In this document: piece by piece, positions 9,008 through 16,889 of the stretch | Layout: every line of letters starts with the position of its first letter | Numbering within the stretch: the stretch's first letter is position 1 | Assembly: GCF_001645385.1 (NCBI RefSeq) | Contig: NZ_LVHI01000009.1 | Coordinates: 1 to 64,000 of the forward strand | Reading direction: 5' to 3' | DNA from: Rhodococcoides kyotonense | GTDB taxonomy: Bacteria; Actinomycetota; Actinomycetes; Mycobacteriales; Mycobacteriaceae | DNA length: 64,000 bases | Notes under the pieces: generated by a model | Told to the model about the DNA's origin: nothing | Database searches by the model: none | The model's input: the letters and a program-made list of their open reading frames with translations, nothing else | Position numbers and translations under genes: made by a program

Positions 9008-9615
9008 TACAACGCTCGACGACCCGTCAAAGCGCGCCCCAAGGTGAGCTCGTCCGCGAACTCCAGATCCCCACCCATCGGCAGCCCGGAGGCCAGCCGG
9101 GTGATCGCAAGTCCCGGGAAGTCCCGCATCATGCGCACCAGGTACGTCGCCGTCGCCTCACCCTCGGTGTTCGGGTCGGTGGCGATGATGACTTCGGCGA
9201 CGTCGACGCCGTCGTCCTGATTCCCGACGCGCATCAACAACTCTCGAATGCGCAACTGGTCCGGTCCGACGCCGTTCAACGGGTCGAGTGCGCCGCCGAG
9301 GACGTGGTATCGACCCTTGAACTCGCGTGTACGTTCCACTGCCTGAACGTCTTTCGGTTCCTCGACGACGCAGATGATGCTGCGGTCACGTCGCGGATCG
9401 GCACAGATGCGGCACAGCTCCTTGTCGGACACCGTGCCGCAGACCGTGCAGAACTGGACGCCGTCACGCACACGTTGCAGGGCCTTGATGAGCCGCTCCA
9501 CCTCGGGCGGCTCGACGCCCAACAAGTGAAAGGCTATGCGCTGCGCGCTTTTCGGGCCGACGCCCGGCATCTTGCCGAGCTCGTCGATCAGATCCTGAAC
9601 AGGACCTTCGTACAC
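9007..9615 (-). CDS. recR: Recombination mediator RecR
   Basis: Recombinational DNA repair protein acting with RecF/RecO to load RecA on gapped DNA. The 202 residues from the GTG at 9615 ([20 protein letters not shown]) contain the helix-hairpin-helix ([17 protein letters not shown]), a C4 zinc finger (CTVC...CRIC) and a Toprim domain ([17 protein letters not shown]...[18 protein letters not shown]). GAGGACG precedes the GTG; longer frames lack a site and homology. It lies 10 bp after ybaB in one operon. Confidence 0.96.
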   Translation of the reverse strand: MYEGPVQDLIDELGKMPGVGPKSAQRIAFHLLGVEPPEVERLIKALQRVRDGVQFCTVCGTVSDKELCRICADPRRDRSIICVVEEPKDVQAVERTREFKGRYHVLGGALDPLNGVGPDQLRIRELLMRVGNQDDGVDVAEVIIATDPNTEGEATATYLVRMMRDFPGLAITRLASGLPMGGDLEFADELTLGRALTGRRAL

Positions 9616-9625
9616 GTGTCCGTCC

Positions 9626-9964
9626 TCAGAAGCCGGGAAGGCCGAGCGAACCGCCGCCGAGACCACCCGCGAGAGGGCCGAGCTTCTCCGCCGCAACCGA
9701 CTGCGCAGCGTTCGACGCGTCGGCCACGGCTCCGATGATCAGATCCTGCAACGTTTCGACGTCGTCGGGATCGACGACCTTCGGATCGATCGTGAGCCCG
9801 ACGAGTTCGCCGGTGCCCTTCACGGTCGCCCGCACGAGACCCCCGCCGGCCTGTCCGGACACCTCCGCCTGTGAGATCTCCGCCTGCGCGGCCATCAACT
9901 GCTGCTGCATCTGCTGCGCCTGCTGCATGATCGACGCGATGTCTGGCTGCTCACCGGGTTGCAC
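9626..9964 (-). CDS. ybaB: Nucleoid-associated protein YbaB/EbfC
   Basis: Small dimeric DNA-binding protein, 112 residues from the GTG at 9964 ([20 protein letters not shown]). It has the diagnostic Gln/Met-rich helix, the '[20 protein letters not shown]' strands, and a C-terminal Gly-rich tail. AGAGGA lies about 10 nt before the GTG. It is cotranscribed with recR, the usual pairing; the customary third partner dnaX is 39 kb away, because of an intervening region. Confidence 0.95.
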   Translation of the reverse strand: MQPGEQPDIASIMQQAQQMQQQLMAAQAEISQAEVSGQAGGGLVRATVKGTGELVGLTIDPKVVDPDDVETLQDLIIGAVADASNAAQSVAAEKLGPLAGGLGGGSLGLPGF

Positions 9965-10035
9965 TGAAGAATCCTCTCGTCGCACTGTCGCGTTCAGCCT
10001 AGTAGGGATCCGGTCCAGCACACCCGCTGCCGCCC

Positions 10036-10743
10036 CTAGCCGCGGCGACCACGCCTGTCGTCCGACCAGTATCCGAAGATCCTCGTATCGTCCGCGGACA
10101 GCCCCGCGTCCTGGCAGACCGCCCGAATGGCGTCCATCCGTGAACGCTCACCGGCCGCCCAGACGGTGGTGGTCGAGTCCATGTCGGAGCGCCTGGCTGC
10201 GGTCACCAGCGGGTCGAACCCCATACCGACGTGGAAGCTGACGACGCCGACGCCGTCGACGACGGGTAGTTCCGCGACTGCGGCGGGGTCGGGCGTGTCC
10301 AACCACACCGTTCCGGTGGCCGACGCGGGCCACTGTTGCAGTATCGCGCGCACTGCCGGCACGGACGCCTCGTCGGCGAACAGCAGGACGCGTCGACCAC
10401 TCTCGAAGTTCGGAAGACCTCTGCCTCTGGGCCCGCCGATGGGCGTCGAGGAACCGACCTCGATCGATCCGAGCCAGCGCTGCATGATCGTGTTCTCGAG
10501 GCTGGGGCTGAATTCGATGTCCAGGATGCCGCGGTCGGCGTCGAATTGCCGCACCGTGATGTCGAGGGACGGAACGCCGGGGAACTGCAGCCACTCCGTG
10601 ATGCTGAGCGCGTCCCAGTCGGCGGCATGACGAGTCGGCGTCACCATCGACGTCATGCGCAGCACCCCTGGCCGCGGCCGACTGACAGCAAGCGTCCGCA
10701 GAGCCGGCTCGTAGAAGCCTGGTCCCGATTCTGGAACCGTCAT
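10036..10743 (-). CDS. Siderophore-interacting protein (ferric-siderophore reductase family)
   Basis: A 235-residue SIP/ViuB-type flavoprotein that would release iron from imported siderophores. The FAD-binding barrel comes first ([11 protein letters not shown]...[20 protein letters not shown]), with a conserved '[13 protein letters not shown]' segment where the family has its FAD-binding motif. The NADH-binding-like domain ends in [16 protein letters not shown] and [13 protein letters not shown], both SIP signatures. The start at 10743 has a near-perfect GGAGGT 5 nt upstream. An IdeR-type iron box lies 28 bp upstream, so it should be derepressed in low iron. Confidence 0.92.
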   Translation of the reverse strand: MTVPESGPGFYEPALRTLAVSRPRPGVLRMTSMVTPTRHAADWDALSITEWLQFPGVPSLDITVRQFDADRGILDIEFSPSLENTIMQRWLGSIEVGSSTPIGGPRGRGLPNFESGRRVLLFADEASVPAVRAILQQWPASATGTVWLDTPDPAAVAELPVVDGVGVVSFHVGMGFDPLVTAARRSDMDSTTTVWAAGERSRMDAIRAVCQDAGLSADDTRIFGYWSDDRRGRRG

Positions 10744-10770
10744 GACCCACCTCCCGGAAGTCATCACTAC

Positions 10771-10789
10771 TTGAGTAAGGCTAAACTTC
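10771..10789. promoter_or_regulatory. IdeR/DtxR iron box
   Basis: TTGAGTAAGGCTAAACTTC matches 13 of 19 positions of the IdeR/DtxR consensus as I recall it (TTAGGTTAGGCTAACCTAA), with the central AGGCTAA intact. It lies in the 89-bp divergent promoter region between the siderophore-interacting protein and a TetR gene. Confidence 0.65.
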
Positions 10790-10832
10790 GGCGACGCCCT
10801 CGCACCAGCCGGGTTACTCGTATGCTTTGTGT

Positions 10833-11480
10833 ATGCAGGCCGAGATCCGACCCGCCGCCGGACGCCGACGCCGGGTGACCCCGGAGACGATCACGGCGGC
10901 AGGCATCGAACTGACGCTGCCGAAGGTGACCGTCAAGACGCTCGCCGAGAAGCTCGGGGTCAGCATCGTCGCGATCTACAACAACATCGACGGCATCGAC
11001 GCCGTGAAGGATCTCGTCGCGGAAGAGATCCTGCGGCGGTGGGATTTTCCCGCACCCGCGGACGGCGAATCGCTGCACGACGCTCTGATGCGCCTCGCCA
11101 TCGATCTACGTCGGCTCGTTCACGGGCATCCCGGTATCGCGCACTACCTGGTGAACATCGGCGCCGGGTCGCACCATGCACTCGCGAAGATCGACGCGGT
11201 GCAGCAGCGGTACGCGACCCAGTACGACCTGAGCCCCACGCAGGCGGTGTGGGCGGTCGCGACGGTGGCGGAACACGCCATCGCGCTGGCCGAACTCGTC
11301 CACACCCCGGACAGGCGGCAGAACCAGCCTGCGATGGTGGCCAGAGACGACCTGAGCGTGATTCCGCTGGGCGTGGATGCGGAGAGTCGAAGTCTGGACT
11401 CGGACTTCGAATGGTCGATGCGGGCCGCCGTCGTCGGCGCAGTCGCTGTGATCGGCGACCCGCGGTTCGACGAGCGTTAG
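10833..11480 (+). CDS. TetR-family regulator
   Basis: A 215-residue protein with an N-terminal helix-turn-helix (VTVKTLAEKLGVSIVAIYNNI, about residues 33-53) and a helical C-terminal domain (TAVWAVATVAEHAIALAEL type). It is divergent from the siderophore-interacting protein. A TATGCT box at 10821-10826 lies 6 nt before the ATG, so the mRNA is probably leaderless. Its stop overlaps the stop of the convergent SRPBCC gene. The ligand is unknown. Confidence 0.88.
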   Translation: MQAEIRPAAGRRRRVTPETITAAGIELTLPKVTVKTLAEKLGVSIVAIYNNIDGIDAVKDLVAEEILRRWDFPAPADGESLHDALMRLAIDLRRLVHGHPGIAHYLVNIGAGSHHALAKIDAVQQRYATQYDLSPTQAVWAVATVAEHAIALAELVHTPDRRQNQPAMVARDDLSVIPLGVDAESRSLDSDFEWSMRAAVVGAVAVIGDPRFDER

Positions 11481-11911
11481 CGGGTTTCCTTCTCCAGGTT
11501 GGCCAGCGTCTGCGCCTGGATCTTCTTCAGCCCGAGGGGCGCGAACGTCTTCTCGAAGAAGCCGCCGATGCCGCCTGCGCCCTTCCATTCGGTCGTCGTC
11601 GTGACCTCGCTACCCGATCCCGACGGCGCAACGGTCCAAGTGGTCACCATCGACGAGTTCGCGTCGCGCTCGGTGATGGTCGAACCGTCGACGCTGACCG
11701 TGGCCTTGACGTTCCGCGAACGCTTCGACGTGGCCTGCAGGGTCCACTGAGCAACCGTGCCTGCGCCCTGACCGCCCTCGAGGACGGTGTAGTCGAGGTA
11801 CTGCTCGGGCAGAATACGAGGTCGAACCGTCTCGTAGTCGGTGAGCGCTGCCAACACCTGATCGGGCGACTGAGCGAGGGTGATGGAACTGCTGGCGCTT
11901 ACCTGTGCCAC
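11477..11911 (-). CDS. SRPBCC-family protein (Rv3718c-like)
   Basis: A 144-residue START/Bet v1-fold protein that would bind a small hydrophobic ligand. From the GTG at 11911 it reads VAQVSASSSITLAQSPDQVL, then RPRILPEQYLDYTVLEGGQG, SSMVTTWTVAP and FFEKTFAPLGLKKIQ, which match my recollection of mycobacterial Rv3718c closely. AAGGAG lies 8 nt before the GTG. It is divergent from the FAD oxidase/CFA synthase pair, the same neighbour as in M. tuberculosis; it might hand over a lipid, but this is inference. Confidence 0.88.
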   Translation of the reverse strand: MAQVSASSSITLAQSPDQVLAALTDYETVRPRILPEQYLDYTVLEGGQGAGTVAQWTLQATSKRSRNVKATVSVDGSTITERDANSSMVTTWTVAPSGSGSEVTTTTEWKGAGGIGGFFEKTFAPLGLKKIQAQTLANLEKETR

Positions 11912-12032
11912 GGGCGAATCTCCTTGTGCGTACCGAGCGAACATGTCCGTTTTCCATCCTGCCTTCAGGAGGGGTCGCTCGGCTACGAACGGATACGGCG
12001 ATGTGAGATGGTTCACGGCACACTTTCTCAGC

Positions 12033-12114
12033 GCGACAAAAAAGATGTAGAACGCAACCATTTGTCGCTTTTGCACCGTTATCCAGCGCGAACGGAGCAA
12101 CATTTCAGTGAAAT
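12033..12114. promoter_or_regulatory. Two dyads in an AT-rich divergent promoter region
   Basis: The 263-bp gap (11912-12174) is unusually AT-rich for the window. It contains an 8-bp inverted repeat GCGACAAA (12033-12040) / TTTGTCGC (12061-12068) and a 13-bp perfect palindrome ATTTCAGTGAAAT (12102-12114). Both lie upstream of the FAD oxidase start and could be operator sites. No regulator is adjacent. Confidence 0.45.
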
Positions 12115-12174
12115 TTGCCCGCGCGCGCAGCAATCGCGGTGGCTCCGAGCGACCCGTGGCGATAGCGTCTTCCT

Positions 12175-13623
12175 GTGGCTTCAGCGAGAGGGTTCATGAG
12201 ACGAAGGCCCGAACCGAGGGAAACCGGTTTCGCGGCACATCGGGCGGGGGTCGAGCAGCTACTCGGAAGCTACCGCGCCATTCCTTCCCATGCGACGGTT
12301 CGGCTGGCGAAGAAGACGTCGAACCTCTTCCGTACGCGGGCCGTCGCGAACGCGCCCGGCCTCGACGTGTCCGGCCTTTCGCGCGTCATCTCGGTCAACC
12401 CTCAGGACAACACCGCAGATGTCGCGGGCATGTGCACCTACGAGGACCTCGTCGACGCGACGCTTCCCTACGGCCTGGCTCCTCTCGTCGTCCCCCAGCT
12501 CAAGACGATCACCCTGGGCGGTGCGGTCACCGGCCTCGGCATCGAGAGCACGTCGTTTCGCAGCGGCCTGCCCCACGAATCCGTCCTCGAGATGGACATC
12601 CTGACCGGCAGCGGCGAGATCCTCACTGCAACACCAGAAGGCGAGAACTCCGAGCTGTACTGGGGCTTTCCCAACTCGTACGGCACGCTCGGCTATGCCA
12701 CCAGACTGAAGATTCGCCTCGAACCCGTCCTGCCGTACGTCGCGCTGAGGCACGTGCGTTTCGACGACCTCGAGACGATGCAGGCCACGATGGACCGCAT
12801 CGCCACCGAGCGTGAGTACGACGGCATCGCAGTCCACTATCTCGACGGCGTCGTCTTCTCCGCGACCGAGAGCTACCTGACGCTCGGCGTGCAGACTGCC
12901 GAACCCGGCCCGGTCAGCGATTACCACGCCGGCTCGAAGATCTACTACCGCTCGATTCAACACACGGGCAGCACGCCCAAGTCCGATCGACTCACCATCC
13001 ACGACTACCTGTGGCGGTGGGACACCGACTGGTTCTGGTGCTCGCGTGCGTTCGGAACGCAGAATCCGAGGATTCGACGTTTCTGGCCGACGAAGTACCG
13101 CCGTTCCAGCTTCTACTGGAAGCTCATCGGACTCGACCAGAAGTACGACATCGCCGACCGCCTCGAGGCACGCAAGGGCAACCCACCGCGCGAACGCGTC
13201 GTACAGGACATCGAAGTGCCGATCGAGAACACCGCCGCGTTCGTGCACTGGTTCCTGGACGAAATCCCGATCGAGCCGTTGTGGTTGTGCCCGTTACGAC
13301 TTCGCGAACCCGCCGCACCCGGCGCCGACGCAGCCCGGCCGTGGCCCCTGTACCCCCTCGAACCGAAGCGGACCTACGTCAACGTCGGCTTCTGGTCCTC
13401 GGTTCCGATCGTCCCAGGCGAGCCCGAAGGTGCGGCGAACCGCGCGATCGAGAAGAAGGTGACCGAGTTCGGCGGGCACAAATCTCTCTACTCGGAGGCG
13501 TTCTACACCGAGGACGAGTTCGCCGCGCTCTACGGCGGCGCGAAATTCAAGGAACTCAAGAAGCGTTACGACCCCACATCACGTCTGTTGGACATGTATT
13601 CGAAGGCGGTGCAAAGAAAATGA
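12175..13623 (+). CDS. FAD-linked oxidoreductase paired with a CFA-type methyltransferase (Rv3719-like)
   Basis: A 482-residue protein with an N-terminal FAD_binding_4 domain (NPQDNTADVAGMCTYEDLV, then LKTITLGGAVTGLGIES at about 105-122) and a long C-terminal part (WFWCSRAFGTQNPRIRRFWP). It is close to Rv3719 by memory and more distantly to TmsA, which reduces a methylene intermediate to give 10-methyl fatty acids. It overlaps the downstream methyltransferase by ATGA. The GTG at 12175 has TAGCGT 6 nt upstream, suggesting a leaderless mRNA; an ATG at 12196 is the alternative. Confidence 0.88.
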   Translation: MASARGFMRRRPEPRETGFAAHRAGVEQLLGSYRAIPSHATVRLAKKTSNLFRTRAVANAPGLDVSGLSRVISVNPQDNTADVAGMCTYEDLVDATLPYGLAPLVVPQLKTITLGGAVTGLGIESTSFRSGLPHESVLEMDILTGSGEILTATPEGENSELYWGFPNSYGTLGYATRLKIRLEPVLPYVALRHVRFDDLETMQATMDRIATEREYDGIAVHYLDGVVFSATESYLTLGVQTAEPGPVSDYHAGSKIYYRSIQHTGSTPKSDRLTIHDYLWRWDTDWFWCSRAFGTQNPRIRRFWPTKYRRSSFYWKLIGLDQKYDIADRLEARKGNPPRERVVQDIEVPIENTAAFVHWFLDEIPIEPLWLCPLRLREPAAPGADAARPWPLYPLEPKRTYVNVGFWSSVPIVPGEPEGAANRAIEKKVTEFGGHKSLYSEAFYTEDEFAALYGGAKFKELKKRYDPTSRLLDMYSKAVQRK

Positions 13624-14936
13624 CGACATTCAAAGAGCCCGGTACCCGCGACGCAGCGAGAGCGCACAAGCTCACCATTTCCGAAATTCTCGAACTTCTT
13701 TCCGACGGCAACATCCCTCTCCGGTTCACCGCATACGACGGCAGCGCCGCGGGCCCGGAGGATGCTGCGCTCGGCCTCGACCTGAAGAGCCCGCGAGGAA
13801 CGACGTATCTCGCGACAGCCCCTGGCGATCTCGGTATGGCTCGCGCCTACGTCTCGGGCGACCTGGAGGCGATCGGCGTACATCCGGGCGACCCGTACGA
13901 CCTCCTGCGCATGATGGGCGACGAACTGCATTTTCGACGCCCGAGCGCACTGACCCTCGCGTCGATCACTCGCTCTCTCGGCTGGGACCTGTTGCGTCCC
14001 ATCGCACCTCCCCCGCAGGAAGTCGTACCGCGGTGGCGTCGGATCGCAGAAGGGTTGCGTCACTCCAAGACTCGTGACGCCGATTCCATCTCGCATCACT
14101 ACGACGTGTCGAACACCTTCTACGAGTACGTGCTCGGGCCCTCCATGACGTACACGTGCGCGGCGTACACCTCCTCCGGCGACAGCCTCGAACAGGCGCA
14201 GGAGAACAAGTACCGCCTCGTGTTCGACAAGCTCGGACTGAAGGAGGGCGATCGTCTGCTCGACATCGGTTGCGGCTGGGGCGGAATGGTGCGCTACGCC
14301 GCCCGCCGTGGCGTCAAGACGATCGGTGCGACCCTGTCGAAGGAACAGGCCGCGTGGGCGCAGAAGGCGATCGCCGACGAGGGTCTGTCCGACCTCGCCG
14401 AGGTGCGCTTCTCCGACTACCGCGACATCCCCGAGACCGAGTTCGACGCGGTGTCGTCGATCGGGCTGACCGAGCACATCGGAGTGCACAACTACCCGTC
14501 GTACTTCGAGTCGATCAAGTCCAAGCTTCGCGTCGGTGGCCGGGTGCTCAACCACTGCATCACGCGACCGGACAACCGAAGCCACGCTCGCGCAGGCGCT
14601 TTCATCGATCGCTACGTCTTCCCGGACGGCGAGCTCACCGGCTCGGGCCGCATCATCACCGAGATGCAGGACGTCGGCCTCGAGGTGCGGCACGAGGAGA
14701 ACCTACGTGAGCACTACGCGCTGACGCTGAAGGCGTGGTGCCAGAACCTCGTCGACAACTGGGACGCCTGTGTCGCGGAAGCCGGCGTCGGAACGGCACG
14801 CGTGTGGGGCCTGTACATGGCCGGATCGCGACTTGGTTTCGAGCGCAACGTCGTTCAGCTGCACCAGGTTCTGGGCGTCAAGCTCGGCCCGAAGGGCGAG
14901 GCGGATGTCCCGCTGCGCCCGTGGTGGGAGGGGTAG
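13620..14936 (+). CDS. Cyclopropane-fatty-acid synthase-like methyltransferase (Rv3720-like)
   Basis: A 438-residue SAM-dependent methyltransferase acting on unsaturated acyl chains of phospholipids. The N-terminal SCP2-like part (residues 30-110) precedes the CFA core: SISHHYDVSNTFYEYVLGP, the SAM motif LDIGCGWGGM, and LTEHIGVHNYPSYF. It is translationally coupled to the FAD oxidase (ATGA overlap). With that partner the product may be a 10-methyl-branched acid (tuberculostearate type) rather than a cyclopropane; this is inference. The end is followed 1 nt later by a palindrome element. Confidence 0.92.
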   Translation: MTTFKEPGTRDAARAHKLTISEILELLSDGNIPLRFTAYDGSAAGPEDAALGLDLKSPRGTTYLATAPGDLGMARAYVSGDLEAIGVHPGDPYDLLRMMGDELHFRRPSALTLASITRSLGWDLLRPIAPPPQEVVPRWRRIAEGLRHSKTRDADSISHHYDVSNTFYEYVLGPSMTYTCAAYTSSGDSLEQAQENKYRLVFDKLGLKEGDRLLDIGCGWGGMVRYAARRGVKTIGATLSKEQAAWAQKAIADEGLSDLAEVRFSDYRDIPETEFDAVSSIGLTEHIGVHNYPSYFESIKSKLRVGGRVLNHCITRPDNRSHARAGAFIDRYVFPDGELTGSGRIITEMQDVGLEVRHEENLREHYALTLKAWCQNLVDNWDACVAEAGVGTARVWGLYMAGSRLGFERNVVQLHQVLGVKLGPKGEADVPLRPWWEG

Positions 14937-14992
14937 GCGACTTCGTCGCACGTGAGTGGGAATGTGTAGAGGGCTATACATTCCCACTCACG
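14937..14992. repeat. Intergenic palindrome, hairpin-on-left copy
   Basis: The small hairpin GCGAC-TTC-GTCGC (14937-14949) is followed by arms CGTGAGTGGGAATGTGTAG (14951-14969) and CTATACATTCCCACTCACG (14974-14992). The GCG/CGC found in other copies is GGG/CCC here, a compensated change. The stop of the convergent mpaB-type gene (14988-14990) lies within the right arm. Confidence 0.85.
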
Positions 14993-15929
14993 TGACCGTA
15001 GGGCTGTAATGCTTGGGGTCGTCGCGTTCCGACAGCGGCGGCAGATTGCGAGCAGGCGTTTCCGGCAACGGACTGTCCGACGCCACCCTCCCGGTCGCCC
15101 GGTCCCATCCGGCCCGGCCGCGCGGATGCATGCGGTAGCGACGCGGCACGAACGCGAACGCCGCGTTCACCGCCTTCCCGACGAGCCGGTGTATCCGCTC
15201 GTCACGCTGGTTCCAGCTGTAGCCCAACAGATCTCGCACCGGTTGGTCGTACATCCCGACGGTCAACCAGACGAATCCGCGGGCGATGGGAATGCGCAGC
15301 ACCGACCACACCGGCCCCGGAATCCACGACGCGAACGGCGGGGGCCCGAGACGCGACAGATCCAGCACGTCACGCGTCGCCTTGTTGTCCTCGAGCACGT
15401 CGCAGCACATGTGCTTCCAGTAGACCTGGAAGTCCTCCCACGTCTCGGGCACCGGTCGCATGCTCATTCCGTAGAGGCGATACCACTGGATGTGTTCGGC
15501 GAACAGTTGCCGTTTCTGCTCGTCGGTGACGCCGCCCATGAAGTGATCCGCGGTGATGATCGTGCCCATGAAGAAGGTCGCGTGCGCCCAGTAGAAGGTG
15601 TCGGGGTCGAGCGCGTGGTAGCGCCTGCCTTGCGCGTCGACCCCCTTGATCTCGGCGTGGTAGCCGCGCACCTGAAGCGCCGTCCGTTCGGCGCGGTCGC
15701 CGTCGAACACCACGCCGCCGATCGGATAGAGCGAGCGGAACAGCCGCTCCCACCGCTCGTCGAAGAAGCTCGAGTGCTGCTCGACGCCCGCGCCCAGCCC
15801 GGGATGCATGTTCTGCATCGACCCGGCCCACACGCCTTGCAGCATGCCGCGCCAATCGCCGAAGTACCTCCACGTCAGCGAGTCGGGGCCGAGTGGCACC
15901 GGTCGCTCCTCACCGGACTGACTACGCAT
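14988..15929 (-). CDS. MpaB-family oxygenase (DUF2236), copy 1
   Basis: A 313-residue protein of the family that includes MpaB and latex-clearing protein, haem-dependent oxygenases acting on hydrophobic substrates. The family pattern is clear: DSLTWRYFGDWRGMLQGVWA, QNMHPGLGAGVEQHSSF (the His is the usual conserved position), YHALDPDTFYWAHATFFMG and WYRLYGMSMRPVPETWEDF. The start lies inside a 46-bp palindrome shared with the divergent TetR gene, and a TAGTCT box 6 nt before the ATG is also inside it. Substrate unknown. Confidence 0.88.
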   Translation of the reverse strand: MRSQSGEERPVPLGPDSLTWRYFGDWRGMLQGVWAGSMQNMHPGLGAGVEQHSSFFDERWERLFRSLYPIGGVVFDGDRAERTALQVRGYHAEIKGVDAQGRRYHALDPDTFYWAHATFFMGTIITADHFMGGVTDEQKRQLFAEHIQWYRLYGMSMRPVPETWEDFQVYWKHMCCDVLEDNKATRDVLDLSRLGPPPFASWIPGPVWSVLRIPIARGFVWLTVGMYDQPVRDLLGYSWNQRDERIHRLVGKAVNAAFAFVPRRYRMHPRGRAGWDRATGRVASDSPLPETPARNLPPLSERDDPKHYSPTVT

Positions 15930-15964
15930 GTTGTCAGACTAGGATCTGACAACATGCGTAGTCA
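15919..15964. promoter_or_regulatory. 46-bp perfect palindrome, operator between mpaB copy 1 and tetR
   Basis: Arms TGACTACGCATGTTGTCAGA (15919-15938) and its exact reverse complement (15945-15964) flank the centre CTAGGA. The palindrome covers the start codon and probable -10 box (TAGTCT) of the mpaB gene and ends one base before the tetR ATG. TetR-family repressors commonly bind such inverted repeats, so binding would block both promoters. Confidence 0.85.
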
Positions 15965-16558
15965 ATGGTCGCGGCGATGAGCATCGACGATCGCCGCCGA
16001 CAGAGATTCACGACGCTTCTCGACGTCGGAACGTCCCTGCTCGGCGCCCCGGAAGGCCCATCGGTCAGCGTGCGGGCGGTCTGTCGGGCCGCGAAGCTCA
16101 CCGAGCGGTACTTCTACGAGAGCTTCACCGACCGCGACCAGTTCGTCCGCGCCGTCTACGCCCAGGTGGGCGAGCGGGCGCGCGCGGCGATCGAATCAGC
16201 CGTCGAACACGCGCAGGGCGACGCGCGAGCCGAAGCACCCGTCCGAGCCTTCGTCGAACTCGTGCTGGACGACCCGGCCGTCGGACGTGTCCTGCTCCTG
16301 GCCCCCCTTTCCGAGCCTGCGCTCGGCGGCAGCGGCGCCGCGCTCGTGCCGGGGTTCGTCGAGCTGGTACGCGCGCAACTCACCGATCGAGACGCCGACG
16401 ACGCACAGCTCGTCGCGGTGGGCGTCGTCGGCGCCCTGACGGCGTTGTTCGCGGGCTATCTCGACGGGACCGTCACCGTGCCACGCGAGAAGTTCGTCGC
16501 CCACTGTGTGGAACTCGTGTCCGAAGCGGGCCGGAAAACCGGCTCCTTCATGCCATGA
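15965..16558 (+). CDS. TetR-family regulator, divergent from mpaB copy 1
   Basis: A 197-residue protein with a TetR-type N-terminus (VSVRAVCRAAKLTERYFYESFTDRDQFVRAVY, residues 36-67) and a helical ligand domain. It starts directly at the edge of the 46-bp palindrome, so autoregulation is likely. It resembles the TetR at 20228 in sequence (shared RYFYESF segment) and in gene arrangement. An ATG at 15977 is an alternative start. Ligand probably a lipid, by context only. Confidence 0.88.
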   Translation: MVAAMSIDDRRRQRFTTLLDVGTSLLGAPEGPSVSVRAVCRAAKLTERYFYESFTDRDQFVRAVYAQVGERARAAIESAVEHAQGDARAEAPVRAFVELVLDDPAVGRVLLLAPLSEPALGGSGAALVPGFVELVRAQLTDRDADDAQLVAVGVVGALTALFAGYLDGTVTVPREKFVAHCVELVSEAGRKTGSFMP

Positions 16559-16592
16559 TCGAGGCCCGCCGACACCCGAGGAGTCACTCACC

Positions 16593-16853
16593 ATGTCCGA
16601 TCTCGATGCGTCGTTCCAGCAGGCCCAGATCGACGTCAAGACGCTCACGACCAAGCCGAGCAACGACGACCTGCTGAATCTTTATTCGTTGTACAAACAA
16701 GGTTCGAACGGCGACGTCACGGGTAAGCGCCCGGGAAGACTGGACATGGTGAACCGCGCCAAGTACGACGCCTGGGCGAAGCTGGAGGGCACCGACCAGG
16801 AGTCGGCGAAGCAGTCCTACGTCGACCTGGTCGACCGCCTCCTCGGACGGTAG
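16593..16853 (+). CDS. Acyl-CoA-binding protein
   Basis: An 86-residue four-helix protein that binds long-chain acyl-CoA and buffers the cytosolic pool. It has the family signature LYSLYKQGSNGDVTGKRPG, NRAKYDAWAKLEGTDQESAK and YVDLVDRL. The Tyr and Lys positions that contact CoA are present. GAGGAG lies 10 nt before the ATG. It sits 34 bp after the TetR gene and could be cotranscribed with it. ACBP is mainly eukaryotic but is found in some Actinobacteria and Proteobacteria. Confidence 0.9.
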   Translation: MSDLDASFQQAQIDVKTLTTKPSNDDLLNLYSLYKQGSNGDVTGKRPGRLDMVNRAKYDAWAKLEGTDQESAKQSYVDLVDRLLGR

Positions 16854-16889
16854 CTTCTCGGCGCGGATCCCGACTGCGAGAGGATCCAC

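Noticed and set aside
13011-14936. Longer 641-codon start for the CFA-like gene
   Set aside because: The extra codons overlap the FAD oxidase in another frame; the ATG at 13620 gives the family's normal length and an ATGA overlap.
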